From Tigriopus japonicus (lineage: Eukaryota > Arthropoda > Copepoda > Harpacticoida > Harpacticidae), in the NCBI GenBank assembly GCA_010645155.1, contig CM021318.1:8418311-8482310 (forward strand): a stretch of 64,000 nucleotides of DNA, given 5' to 3'. Under the pieces are notes generated by a model. The model worked only from the letters and a program-made list of their open reading frames with translations. It was not told the origin of the DNA and searched no databases. The position numbers were made by a program, and so were the translations under genes. Of this stretch, positions 1 through 13,100 are shown piece after piece (the stretch's first letter is position 1; each line of letters begins with the position of its first letter).

Positions 1-3000
1 CGTCAAGTCGTCGATTCCCAACCCTTCATTCATATTTGGGTGGATCTGGTTCAAACTTCCCCCTCTCAAATGTCCAATCACTGAGCCTATTCATAGATCC
101 ACTTCCGACAGCTCCAAGAAGACATGGAAGTGCCTCCCCAGATCCTTCACAGAATCGGCAAGAGCATCGGGATAATGGTGATGATGATTGTGTTGGTGGC
201 CATTTCTAGGTTGCTCTTGATTCTATGTTCTCGCAAACAAATGTTGTGTCACTTGCGATTGGTCATACATGAGCACACAGCTCTCAAAAACCGTTTCAAA
301 GACAGGCCAACCCACGGGCTTTGAAAACGCACAACCGACGACGAGCTTCACTCTCTTCTTCTAACGTGAGCATATTGTACACTGAGCTGGGTATCATGGA
401 TTATAGGAACTGACAAATTGCATCCTCCTCCACGTTTTTTTTTGCTGTCGGTGCCCAAAAATTCCGATCTTGCGGCCTGAACATGTAATTCAATGGATGG
501 GAAACGGATATTTTTCATCCAAGAAGGTGCTAACATGGTCGTGATACGTTCACGATAAAAAGAAGGATCACTAGGGTAGACTTTAAAAAGATTAGTTTCC
601 AGTCCACGCATGTCTTTGTCCAATTTATCTCAGGCACCACCATCTTGAATGGCAAGTAAAGCATCATTTCCATGCACAGATTGCTACCCCCACCCAAAAC
701 AATAGCTTCAACAAACCAACCTCCAAAGCCTGAGAAGAAGGGCAGAGCACAGCATCAACATTCAGCAGCATCCATTTGTGTTGCTGTTGTTGTCGTCGTC
801 GTCGTTCTCGTCATTGGAAGGCACAAAAATTCAAGTGAGGCATTAAAATGAATATTTTGGTTATGACTCTGGGCCATTCAATACATATGTATGTACATAT
901 ATATTGTGAGGTGCTTTGTGGGCTGATAGAAGATAGGCCAGCAGCCAGGGAGGTACAGTAGATGGGCATCCAAGCAACAGGACATGACAACCCGTTCTGA
1001 CATCACAATGGCTTCTTTTTTTTAAATGCCGTCTCACTTGGTTCTCAGTCGCTGATTCGGAGGGCGGCCTTTATTTGCGCTTGTTGCTCAAAATGAACAT
1101 GGTCGTTGTTGGCCAATGTGACCATTAGAATGGTTTTCAATGCCAAGTTCGGTCGGCTCAATAAGGCAATATTTGATGGTACAACAAGGAAATCTAGGCA
1201 AGCATCTAATTTCTACAACCATTAGAGACCGAGACCACGACCAAAAACACTGGCGAGATGATACCCCTTCCTGAATGCTGAACCTTGAACATGTTGGCGA
1301 TCTTATCCTTAACAAGTAATCATTTGATCACACATTAAGCTTTGGGACGTGGCAGGCGGTTTTAGTAGATTTCAACTTTTCTTTGTACACATATCTGTCT
1401 TGCAGGAAATTCCACTTAGACATTTCCTCGTCCTTACCTACTAAAACCATCGGCTGAAAAGTTCCTCTTTTTCGAAATGAGGAAATGAAGTAATTCCCCA
1501 ACGGAATTCAAAAAAAGGATCGACTTTCATTCAACAATAGGCCACGGAAACACAAGTTCTCATTCACACTTGTTATCCATCCAACAAAAGACGTCAGACT
1601 AACAACAACCTTGCTCATGCCTGCAGAGTTTTGCTCGTTCACTCGTTCGTTCTCTTCTAACTTGTTGCATTCCATTCACACTTAGGGTGGCCATGTTCTC
1701 TTTTCATCAAGTTCTTTGTCAAATCCAATGCATTTCAAGCCGCGAAATGCAAAGTTTGTTCTGCTCAAAATCCTTCCAGATTCAAGGGAGATGGAAGTTT
1801 TCGTACATGATCCAGGTAGAGTAAGTACACTTGTGCATTCCCCCATACTTGCAAGTAGGTTTCAAGAGTGCATTTGGATGCGTTTCAATTAGCAGCTTGA
1901 TTCAAATGCTCGAGACGTGAAGATGTTGTTCTCTCCACAACAAGGTCACCCAAAGGATGAGAGACGTCCAATTGGACATTGCGGCAATCTACGGAAAGCG
2001 ATTGCTACTGTAGGTTTAATGATCAAACAAGAGGTTCTTCACATGGCTAATCAGGTTTGGGCAATGACCAACCATTTTTCCTGGGCCCTGTCTAATTGGT
2101 AATTTATTTCGATGTCTTTAATGACATGCAATTCCAATGCACAAAGTTAGTTGTCATGCCCTAAAGCGACGGCGGGTTGGGTTGGGACCCAAAATTACAG
2201 AGAACCTCGGGCAGGAACTGAGGGTTGATACCAGAAATTAACCAATGGCAGCATTGGAAACGTTTATTGAACAATTAGCAGTTCAAATTCACCTTTGGAA
2301 AAAATATTAGGGCCATCAAGCTTTTTGAATGAGGCAATACCATTTTGTGGGCAACTTCCTAACCTTTGTATTTTTGAGAAAAATCTCCTATGGCGAGTGT
2401 GAATTGGAACCACGCAGGCCTCTTGACTCTTGGGGCACATTTTCCATTAAAATAGGCCCTTAAGCCTAGATCCGAACTATTAGCTCAATGCAATGTCATA
2501 ACTACCACCAATAGTTTGACGTTGCATGAAATTAATACTACCGACTCCATTGTGGCGTCAATAACCCATGTCTTGAGTCGAATCAAGGAGAAAATAGCTG
2601 GATTTTTCAACTCTTTCACTTTTGTAATTGACGAGGATGAAAATGTCTCGCATTCAAATTGGTTGGATCCGCTTTCCCTCTGGCATGGTTGGCATTGGCC
2701 AAAGTGCCACTTTCACACAATCATATTTGCATGCCACAAATCAACTGTTTCTTGTTCTCCACTCATGTTTGCTGTCTTGAGTGCTCATTGCAAGTAAGAA
2801 TTGAAAGAACTCGGAGACCTCCTGACACTGGACGTACATTTTTTTAACGAGCAACGAACACCAATCACCCCCTGGACGGTGAGCACGAACTTGAGAATAA
2901 TTGCACAGCATTTTTCAAAAATAATGGTGCCTTAAGTCCACTGCAGCTAGATTTGATGCACTATTAGCATTGTTGTAATTCAAAATTGAAATCGATTTTG

Positions 3001-6000
3001 CATAGCTCAGGGGTTTGTTAATCAAGGGGGCCCACCCTTTGACCCCAAAAAAATCAGATCTAACTTGTAGAGAACGTTTTGTTTTCAAGAGTAAATTTCT
3101 AAAATAAATGACAGGAGCAGAAGAAGAAAAATTGATGCACATTGATATTTGGCAGAGCAGGTTGCCACTGTTTTTTTATTACCTACCTTGTTTTAAAAAG
3201 GGCTCTCATGTTTCACTCGACATCTCACGACTTTCATTTTCATTCCCGGGGCTTCTTGGCTAAAATGCTGCCAATCTTCCGGCTTTTTGAGCGCTACAGT
3301 CGTGATTCTCCACGTCTTTTTCTCGGACAAAAACTCCAATTGATGTCCTCTGTCTGATTTGTTTTGATTTGACAGCTTCAATTTCTGCCAGGGTTCCCTA
3401 CTTCAATTGGCACATTATCTCGCGCAAATTGGACTCCTGAAAGAATCCGCCCAAACACAAAAGCAACAAAACGTTCGGTCCAAGTGGTAGAAGTCCTGGC
3501 CTGAAATGGTAATTAGAATTCCCCTTTCATTACTTGTAGTGGTTACATCCTCGTTCCTCTCCCTGAGTTTCAGAACAAAGTTAAAGGGGAAATGCTCTTA
3601 AGAGCCCCATCAATCCCCGAGTTTGACATGACAATACTATTACTATTATTATTACTGTGCAAAAAATGACTTCGTGAACACATGACTTGGCAACCTGATG
3701 ATCCACAAGGCTTTTTTGCTAATATGCAATAGATTCATCATTGAGAACGTCTCCCTTCTGCACGTCAAACCAAATCAGATGCCAATCTTTATCCTGAGAG
3801 CAACATTCATCCGAAGTTTGGTGTCTAAAATGCGTCAAGAAGGGGTTAAAAGGCCTCAGGGTGCGTGCTTGAAGACCCCCAGAAATATTGAACAATTTGA
3901 TTTAAGAGGACAGGCCGAAAATCAAAACAAATTGCCAGTTATCACTCACTTGACAAGCATATTGACGGCGAATGCTTCTGTGACTCCCATTGAAATTCAG
4001 TGACCTCGCAAAATACCCTGACGAGATACAAACCATCGCCTGACTAGCTGTGTGGTAGTGTCTTGTGATCTTTTCTTCCTCGAATTTCTGACGCAAGTTG
4101 GACCCAGGTCGCACAGGGGGTCGCCCATCGTCTCTACTGTGTAGTATGTACACAGAATCGATGCAAGGCATTGGCGGGGGATTTGAGTGAGGATATTCCA
4201 GACTATTTGGAGTTATGAGAGTGGCCTTGGAATGGCACTTTTTGCTCCGTTTATGCCCAATATGCCTGATTTGGAAATGCATTAGAGCTGTTGAGCACGG
4301 AAGAGATGAGGTGGCTGAAGATGGCTTTAAAAACAGATTCCCTCAGAGTAATGGACTGTTGACAATTCATCGGCTCACTAAGAGGCAATGTGTTCGGAGT
4401 TCAAGTGCCGACTTTTAGGATTCAGATCGACATTTGAGAACTTTATGGGTTGAGAGCGAGAGTGAGAACTGCGGATGCGTAAAAGACATAAAATATATGG
4501 GCAGGGCTCCAAGATTAAGGTCAGTTGATCTCGATGAGTTTCAAACACAATTGAAGAGTCACGACGCTCGAGAGTACGTACGTATTGGCTCTTGACCACC
4601 AAAAAGCTCAGATGACTTGGCAGAAAAACGGACTTTGAGTCCGTAACTTGAGACCATTCCAAGACCTTCAACTCGTTCATGTTGCAGTTTGATCGTTCAA
4701 TCAATAACTTGATAGCATTTTAGCAGCTTGTTCGCAACCACTTTGGACCCTCCCTCATCTTAAGTTCAAAAAGCGCCTGAAAACTCTCGAGCTTCCAGCA
4801 AGAGCAGAGTTTTTTGAATATTGCCCATGGCAAGTTACTCCTATTTGCATTATTGCATAGTAGTTATGCCCGAAATGAAAATAATCGTAAGCATCACCGC
4901 CCTCTGAAGAAGGAGCCGTTCTCAAAATTTTCTCTTTGATATCTTCATTCATAGTCAAGCCCCGAGGCTCCTGAGCTCCGATTGAAGTTTGAGAATCCAC
5001 AGATGTATGTACCTTAAACTGGTCCAATCTCGACCCATCATAACGTTTTCCATTGATGTGGCTTGGTCTTTGTTTCCCTGGCAACTGAACAAAACATTTT
5101 GTCACGTCTTCACATTTTACATGTGATGCCCAAAAGTGCAATTTGCTATTTCTTGAGCCTTTCAAAATCCTCCCGAGCTGAAGATTTGTTAATAATCCTC
5201 TGGCCCAATTATGATCTCAAGTTGAAATCGCTCCGAAAAAGGCGAAGGGAGTACAAGTACGTATAACATACGCCCGTCACCACAATTCATACACCAACAA
5301 ACGTATTAATTAAGCTCTCGAGAGCTTAAAAAAGTGCTGAACAGAGAAAGAGCGAAAGAGAATGGGGATAAATTCCCTGTCACTTGTTCGGATGTAGCAA
5401 GGTTCTCGGGATCGTTCGTCGGATGAAGATACCCCAAGGTTGACTACTAAGGAGAAACAATGGATTAAATGTGGCAATTTGTAGCAATTCAAGCCTTTCA
5501 ACTGCAAGACCCCATTCATTTTGAGTGTTGGCCATAAACCACAATGACATGAGGGGGAGGGGGGGGGAGCTGATGTCTGAGGATGCCTTCAATCTAAGAC
5601 TATCATCCTCGATGTCATTAGCGAAATAAAGAGCTTTAGCTTCCAAGAAATGGAACGGTGGTCTAGCTTCCTGATGTTTTGATTAGAGGACCTTGGTTCC
5701 ATTTGTTAGTTTTGCTTGTATGTAGGGACTTCAAACTGCTTCGTCAGAGGATAGAGCACGACTTGATTTCCTTGTCACAATCAACCACAGACAGAACTGG
5801 TCTTCATTGGTCGTCTAATCTTAGATATGCAAATTCATCTGTTCAATGTTATCAAGCAAAGTTTTTGAGTATATGCAAGTGATACCTGACGAAATGTTTC
5901 AACACTTTTTTTGCTAGTATTTGATTCTGAAACATTTGTTCATTGTATGGAAATCGTCACTTTTGATAATGATTTTCGTTGCAATATTCATTGTCGATTT

Positions 6001-6928
6001 CAAACATTTGGTTTGTTTTTAGGGGTTTTGAGTGTTATTGAAATCGACGACAGCGCTTGATCAGTTACCTTTTGAAATTTCCTTGTGTAGTATTAAAAAG
6101 AAACAGAAAACTCGTTCAATTTTGGACTAAATCGATTAATTTAGCCCACACTATTCAGACAAGGTTTCTTTAAGTATCAGATCACAACGTAAATTGTAAA
6201 TATTGTTTTTATACGGCAAACATGTTAAATGTGCTGTTGGCGAGTCAAAAATTATGATCGGTTCTCGCCAGACTTTTTATAATTAGCGGTTTGATTAATC
6301 ACATTAATGATTGTGTCTGATGAGGAAGGGCCCTGTGGTGGTCGGTTTTTTCAAGTTGAAGTGCTTCAAAAGTATTCAGAGAGTGAAGTTTAAATAAAAA
6401 TGAAGAGGGATGTTTAAATGAAATGGGACTTAAAAATGAGCGACGAAAAAAGATAGCCTTTTCTTGGTGGCCTCGATTTTACTGGCTTTTTTTCTTTCCC
6501 CTAATGTGTTGATTAAAGATCACAATAACAAAATAATCTCGATGGTTATTTGGGCCAATGAAATTGTACTTCATTGAGCATCAAGGTCAATGATCCTCAC
6601 TGCCAATTGTGTTCATGGTTTCATTTCCCCGCATTTTAATCCATTCACGAATTATTAACCTGATATGGGCGTGTCGGTGTCTTGATTCATTCATTCATTC
6701 TGGATTAAGATGCTCGAGATATCAGAGACGTAAAAAAGACATCCTTACCGAGGCTCACAGCGAAGCCAAATTTAATGAATAATAATGGGAGGCCTTGTGG
6801 TTGGTGGGTAATATCTTGCTTTATTCAGCATACATGAGCATGGACAAACCAATAATTGGAATTCAGCAGGAAGAACGAACGACAATTTGAGCCGGCAGCC
6901 AACTGAAGGAGGTCGAGTTTTAAGAGAC

Positions 6929-6950
6929 TCGTCGTCGTCGTCGTCGTCGT
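6929..6950 (+). repeat. (GTC)n microsatellite
   Basis: Seven GTC units occur in tandem in non-coding DNA. A shorter run of the same triplet lies at 792-805. Confidence 0.9.
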
Positions 6951-9900
6951 TGTTCTCTATCCTATCCTTCCTTGCCTTGAGGGCTTATCGATGGAGGAAA
7001 AAATGCTTGTAATTGTTGGAACATCACTTGGGGTGTGTTGCCACTTGACAGTGAATGGTTACCCACGGATTACGGAAGATCAAGAGGAGGCCAAACCCTC
7101 AAAGAGTCTCAGACTTGCACCGTCATTCATCCATAAAACTATTGTTCTCCCTGTGAAAACGTGTGCATTTTGAGGGTAACGAGACGACAAATTTTGTCTT
7201 GAGAATGAAAAGAAAACTTTTAATTTTTGCAGCCCTAGGCTTTATCCTAAGCTTTTGGAAAGGTATTGCTTTAGGTGGTGGTGCTCTGTTAACTGTTGAT
7301 CGATTTGGGGTCGTGACTTCGATTTTCTGCCTGAGAGAAGAGGATGGTTGGGGGTTATTGTTTTTATGAGTGAACTTGAGCATGAAATTGAAAGACCCGA
7401 GCTTTTCCGGGCCAATAGTCTTCCCTTTACATTTTTATGGGACTTTCTACTCGCAAGAAGATCCTCTAATCATGCTTGGTTGACCCGATTTCAAAGGATG
7501 TGATGTTTTTGGGCAATGAATGGAAAGAACCCGAATACGAATATCTATAATTTGAATGTTTTTTTTACGAAAACAGTAACCCGACTTCAGCATGATTATG
7601 GCACCTTTATCATTTGTTCTATCAAACCATAAGATATGAATTTGTGGTTAATTTAATAGATCAAAAAAAAGGATCAAAAGAGATGTTTATGGAGTTTGAC
7701 ATTCCCAACTGACTTTTTAATCAAAAATATCAGTTTAATTCATCATGCCAAAGTATTGAATTAAGGCGCTCTTTGTGGTTATTCTCTCTCAGTTTGAGTT
7801 TTCCTAAACAACCCAAGGCCTTGAAATTTGTGACTGGAAACCACTTCAACTCGGTTGATTGAAGAAAGTTTGACCAATCTTTTGTGACAAGTGTGGGAAA
7901 GTTGACGAACTTCCTTGATAATGTGCACTCCACTCACGTTTCCTGGTCACCACAGAGGTGAAAGCGTAAAGAGTACTGGGTCAAAAAAATAAAATAAAAA
8001 TCCCAAACTCTCATTACTCTGATTATTGGTGGACTGCTCTGCTTTACTCCGAACTCGCCGAGAAGAATCTGAAGTCGATCCCGCCCAGATCTTCAATGAT
8101 TTGGAAATGGTAATATCCAAGTTGAATTCGAAGAAAACGGCGAAACGCACAGAATAATAATCTCATTGAGGGAGTTCATCGGACTCGCTATTGGTTTTGA
8201 AGTCTTTTTGGCTTTGATCTTTTCCCCATTGGTCCCTTGAAACTTGAAGGGAAATGATTCTTTTTGAGGCGCGGTAAATTAGTCTTTAATCGCTAGGTTT
8301 GAAAGGGCCTCCCTCCACAGGGAAGTGGAATTTTCACTTTGTCGATCGATTTTTGAAACCATGATCCTCAATCTTGACTCGTAGTGGTCTGAACGGTTTG
8401 CACGTTTAAGGTATGAAATAGGCAAGGATCTGGCAGCATGTATCTTAAATGAATCGCTAGTTGGCAAGCATTCTTATCATCAACTCTGACGGGTCCTTTG
8501 CATATACTTGGGGAAACTTGTCTAGTAAATCTTGCATCCATCTGGACAGGAGCGGTTCGAATTGGCAACACTATTCCGAGTTTTTATTACGCAGCGTGAA
8601 CGTTTAGTTTCGAGTTTGAAATATCTTTACGGACAAGGAATTGTCCCATCAATGAAGAATCAAGCCCTCCGAGTGCATTACTGGTTGGACTTTCCTCGCC
8701 CCCAGCGATTCTGTGGTCACTCGGTCACCTTGTCATTTGGCCTGAAGTCCATGATTTATTGAGAAATCGAGACATTCCAACTAATTAATAACTATGTTTC
8801 TGATGGACGATGGTGGTTTATCTGGCGACTAAATCTCGTACAAGAAATACCTGTTTCAGTTTTTCTGTTTTGCGTTTTGAGGGATTACAAGTTTTCCGGG
8901 GCAAGGTTAAAGCACGAATTTTCAGGACTACTAGATAATATCTTTCTCTCCTTGTCAAAATAATTAGCTCCTCCCTAATGACTGGAAAGGTGAAACCGGT
9001 TTATGAAAATACAATTCAAATCCACCGACGATCCTTGCAAAAAATTGATACTCATTATTAGCCGCCACATGAACCAAATTTAAGCACGATGTTGAACATA
9101 CAAAATCAGAAGTAATCCTCATCTACCTACCCTTTTCAACCATTTTCTATGTGGGGGTCTTAGGTAACTGGGGTAACTTAACTCCATAGGTGAAAACGAT
9201 TAGCATAAAAATAGTTGATGTTAAGGACCAATTTTCAATTTGAAGACCCCCAGTGAGGAGGAAATTGAATTCTGATTGAATTAGTGGAGTCCATTTAATT
9301 ACCATGAGCTATATGTGAACGTGGTGGTTGTAAGGTAGGTGCAACATTAGAAATCCTCTCTAGCTTTTCCCTGCTTAATTTCTTCTCCTAAAAAGGCAAA
9401 CCAAGTGTATTGGAAAAGAAATTGGGATGGAATCCGGTGTGTTTCATTATTCATTAATCAATCCATCAATTTTGTAATTCCAGGTAAGACACCAGACAAT
9501 TTGCCAACGTCCATCAACAAACGTCACTCGCACGAGCTTCTTCATCGCTTTCTTGCTTTTCATCACCGCAATTCCCACCCAAATGGCGGATTTCGGGCGA
9601 AATTCATTTCATTTCACTTCATCTTCTGAGATTTCCTTACCTTCCGTCGCTTTTTTTCAAGTCAAAGCCCTTCTTGCCTAGTGATGAGTGAGAATTTCTG
9701 ACAAGTAACTGCACCTGGATTGACACACTTGCATCAACATTTCGACTCAGTCAGGTTTCAGGATTTCAGGGTCCCTGGATGTTTAGAATTCGAAACAACA
9801 CATGGTTTTTGTTATAGCAAATAGAATTATTACTAGTGTAAGCAATTGTAAGCACGGATTTCACAGCAATCAAGTAACTTTAACGGTTGTTTACTAGATG

Positions 9901-10068
9901 TCAAAAAATTAGGATATTGAGTTTTTTACGTTTAGATATGGTCACGCTGGACACCTGTAAAATCTGGATATTACCAGTGCTTCCAGATGGATCAAGTGAA
10001 AAAGCGCTGATATTGTTTTTGGAAAAGCCGAATGTACTACAAGGAGTGTCAAAATTTGCATCCAAACC

Positions 10069-10140
10069 AGACCCCTAAAAGCGCAATTTGCAACATGAAA
10101 TATCATATTTTTCTCACAAACTAGACCCCCAAAAGCGCAA
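10069..10140 (+). repeat. Short direct repeat AGACCCCYAAAAGCGCAA
   Basis: The 18-bp block occurs at 10069-10086 and 10123-10140 with one difference, followed by extra GAGCGCAA copies. It is a local duplication of unknown meaning. Confidence 0.6.
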
Positions 10141-13100
10141 AAAGAGCGCAAGAGCGCAAATTATGGAGTCTCTGGATAGAACTAAAGAGTGGGCGCCATA
10201 TTGGGAGAAGACCTTTGGCGTCCCTGGACCCAAATAAAGGGTACATAGTATGTAGGCAACCGTGCGTCATGAGCATGAGACTGTTTGAAATTTCTCTCAT
10301 TGACTTGAGAGAGCGATAGGTAGACAGTTAATTTTCTAGGAATTCTTGACTTTGACTCGTCTGTCTGTTGGTTAGAGTGAAGGGCCACACAAATTTGGGA
10401 TCGAGATTCTGAATTAAAGGAATGATGAATTGCTCAGGGGTGAATTAGATTGTATTGGGATCCTCTTTGTGGGAGCCCAACCCATATCGGCATGATCACT
10501 ATCTCTCGCAACGGAGCGAGTCTGTCGTTCTCATTGTCTGGCATACTCCCCGAAAATTACATTTTTGCTGTAGGCCCGTCGGCCAAGAAACCCCCATGCC
10601 TAAATGGGGAAGTCGGTCCGCCAACGCAAAAGTTCGACAATCAAGATGACAACGATCTGGACATGGCCATACATATGCGTGTAGAACTGTCCATTTATTT
10701 GTCCCGAAGTGTCTTTTTTTGCTTTGTCCTCCTAGGACCGAGCTCCAAAGGGATTAACTTGGACCGCCGTGTTACATTCAGGTTCTTTTCGGTCTGTTTT
10801 CCTGAGACAAAGGTTTTAAACTTTGCAATTGGTGTGTCGGTCCGAGTTGTTGGCAACATTAAGACCGACTATGAGTTGTATTCTTGCGGTTGAAACAGTT
10901 CATCAATAGGCAATTCAGTTCTGAAGGATCTTTTCTGGAACATTAAATACGGGGTCGCTGGTGGCAAACTTAGATGACGATGATGATCTTAGCGATAATT
11001 CCCAACATATTGGATTGTCTGACCCGCTCAAGACGAAAAAAGCCATTTCCTATACATGCACATCAAGATAAGCGCTCGGGAGTGTCCTAATGCAAAAATG
11101 TGAGCCTCAATATTGGGATCAGATCTGCGTCTCGGCCTCAAATAACGTGAGTTGGCATTTTACTTTATTCCGTCGCACTTCAAAACTTGCCTTTTCCATT
11201 TGGAACAGAATTAGTTGCCAAATGCGGACGTATTAAAACGACCATTTTTTTGGTTTATCGACAGGACAATGCAATCTTGTGTTGTCCCGGATGGTTCCTG
11301 CTTAGCTAACCAACGACGTTGATCCCGTGCGCAAGAAACGTGATGAGAAACATAAACTCAATATTTTATCCAATTAGACGTGTTGAGAGGCTCGTTAGGA
11401 AGGATCATCTTAGTCAGTCTGCACTTGGCCTTATCATCTTGTTCTTTTTGAGCAAGATTAATGTGCCTGAATGACAATTTTCTGCTCGCTGTCCCAAAGA
11501 CAGTGAACAGTTGTGCCAGCACAACTCAATGGCACACAAGGAAATTTAGATGGATTAGTCCGATGCCCATGAATTGGTTGAGTTTCGACAGAAAACGTCT
11601 CGAGCCAAGCAAAGTCCAGCGTCTCTACAAACGCCTGAGGTGCTTATTCAAATTGTTTGAAATGAATCTGCTAGAGCAGGTAGAAATCCCATTAACTTCC
11701 AAATGGGGACGAAACTGACGTCCACAACTGTAACAATATTGTAAGACAAAATCCACTCGAATGTGAGAGTGTCATTCATCATCATTTGGGATAAGATTCC
11801 GAGAGGATTAGGCTAAATAAATCCGTCGGAAAAAAGCAACTCAAGAAGGCACTCTCAACACAAAGGCTCCACGTGGTTGGAGGGGATCAGAAATATCAAT
11901 TTCATCTGATATTCAACAGAGATTAATGATTCATCCAAGCATTTAATGAGCAATCAAGTGAAAAATGGCCAACTGGCCACTTGGCCTCATTATGAATCTA
12001 GATTGAATTCTTTCCAAACTTGTTTTAAATCAATGTCAAGGTCAATCCCCATCATTCAATAATGGAGATCGTCATGCATTCTCATCCCAGATTGAATGTG
12101 AAATTTAAGGGTCCTCTTTGGGGAAACTCATGCTAATGGGTTTCTGGAAAACCCGCAGAATTTTGCCATTCAATCAAGGGAGATTCGAATCTGGGTTCCA
12201 TCTATCATCGAGGATTTCCATTAGAAAGAGGCCTCACTTGGGTGTCCAAAGCAATCTTCTTCAATCTGTTATCTCCTAGCTATGCCTTCAACTCGAGTCT
12301 ATCTATATCAGATGAATCATCCAACGGAATGGCAGAGTTCTCTCAACCTGGGAAAATGCCCATTTCTCTCAAACAATGGACCACGTTCAGTATCACAGAC
12401 ATTAAAAGAAGGATCATGTCTTGGCTTCCTTACCTCTGTGATCATCACTTCAATGAATGCTATCCTCTCTCTATTTCCGGGCATCTTCAATTGACATTTT
12501 TTAGGTTGGTTCGGCCACTTCCGAGGATTGGCAATGAATGCATGCAGCCATTGCGGTCGTGCCAATCTATGCATGTCTATGGGGAAGATGGGTGAAATTG
12601 AATCCTTGAGTGAGCGTTTCCTTGATGACCATCTCAGATAAAACCAGCTGCATCTTGGCCAAACCATAGACCAACCAAAACAAAAGAGTCGGCCAATTTA
12701 TTTCTCACTGAGAGGGCCCCAATTTTGTGTTGAAAAAAGCTAATGCCGGGTGTATTTGCATCGTCTAAGGTTAATACTAATTTATAGTGCGCACTCGACG
12801 TACGTTTTGGTTACCTGGATCGTAAAGCTGACGAAGTTGTGAGACCGGGTATCCCCATTTCGCTTTTACATCGAGGAAATGCAAGATCGTTATTCTCAGT
12901 CACTATCCAACTTTCTAGCAATTGGAGGAGTCGTTCTTAAACGTTTGGGGGGCATCCATTAGGCTCCCTAATTATCTTGATATCTCTTGTCAGATGTGAA
13001 AATGCCCTACCGAACTCGTCGAGCCTCCGGTTTAATCATTTATCTTAAGAGTTCACGTTGAGCGACTGTAGAAGTAGTACCTTTGGACAATAGCTTCCCT

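Noticed and set aside
4755..5165. 136-codon minus-strand ORF
   Set aside because: No recognisable motif, overlapped by an opposite-strand frame, and no splice partners.
10450..10893. 147-codon plus-strand ORF
   Set aside because: Mixed composition with no domain or flanking exon; plausible by chance in 64 kb.
12242..12667. Overlapping 116-117-codon ORFs on both strands
   Set aside because: Mutually overlapping frames, neither with protein-like motifs.
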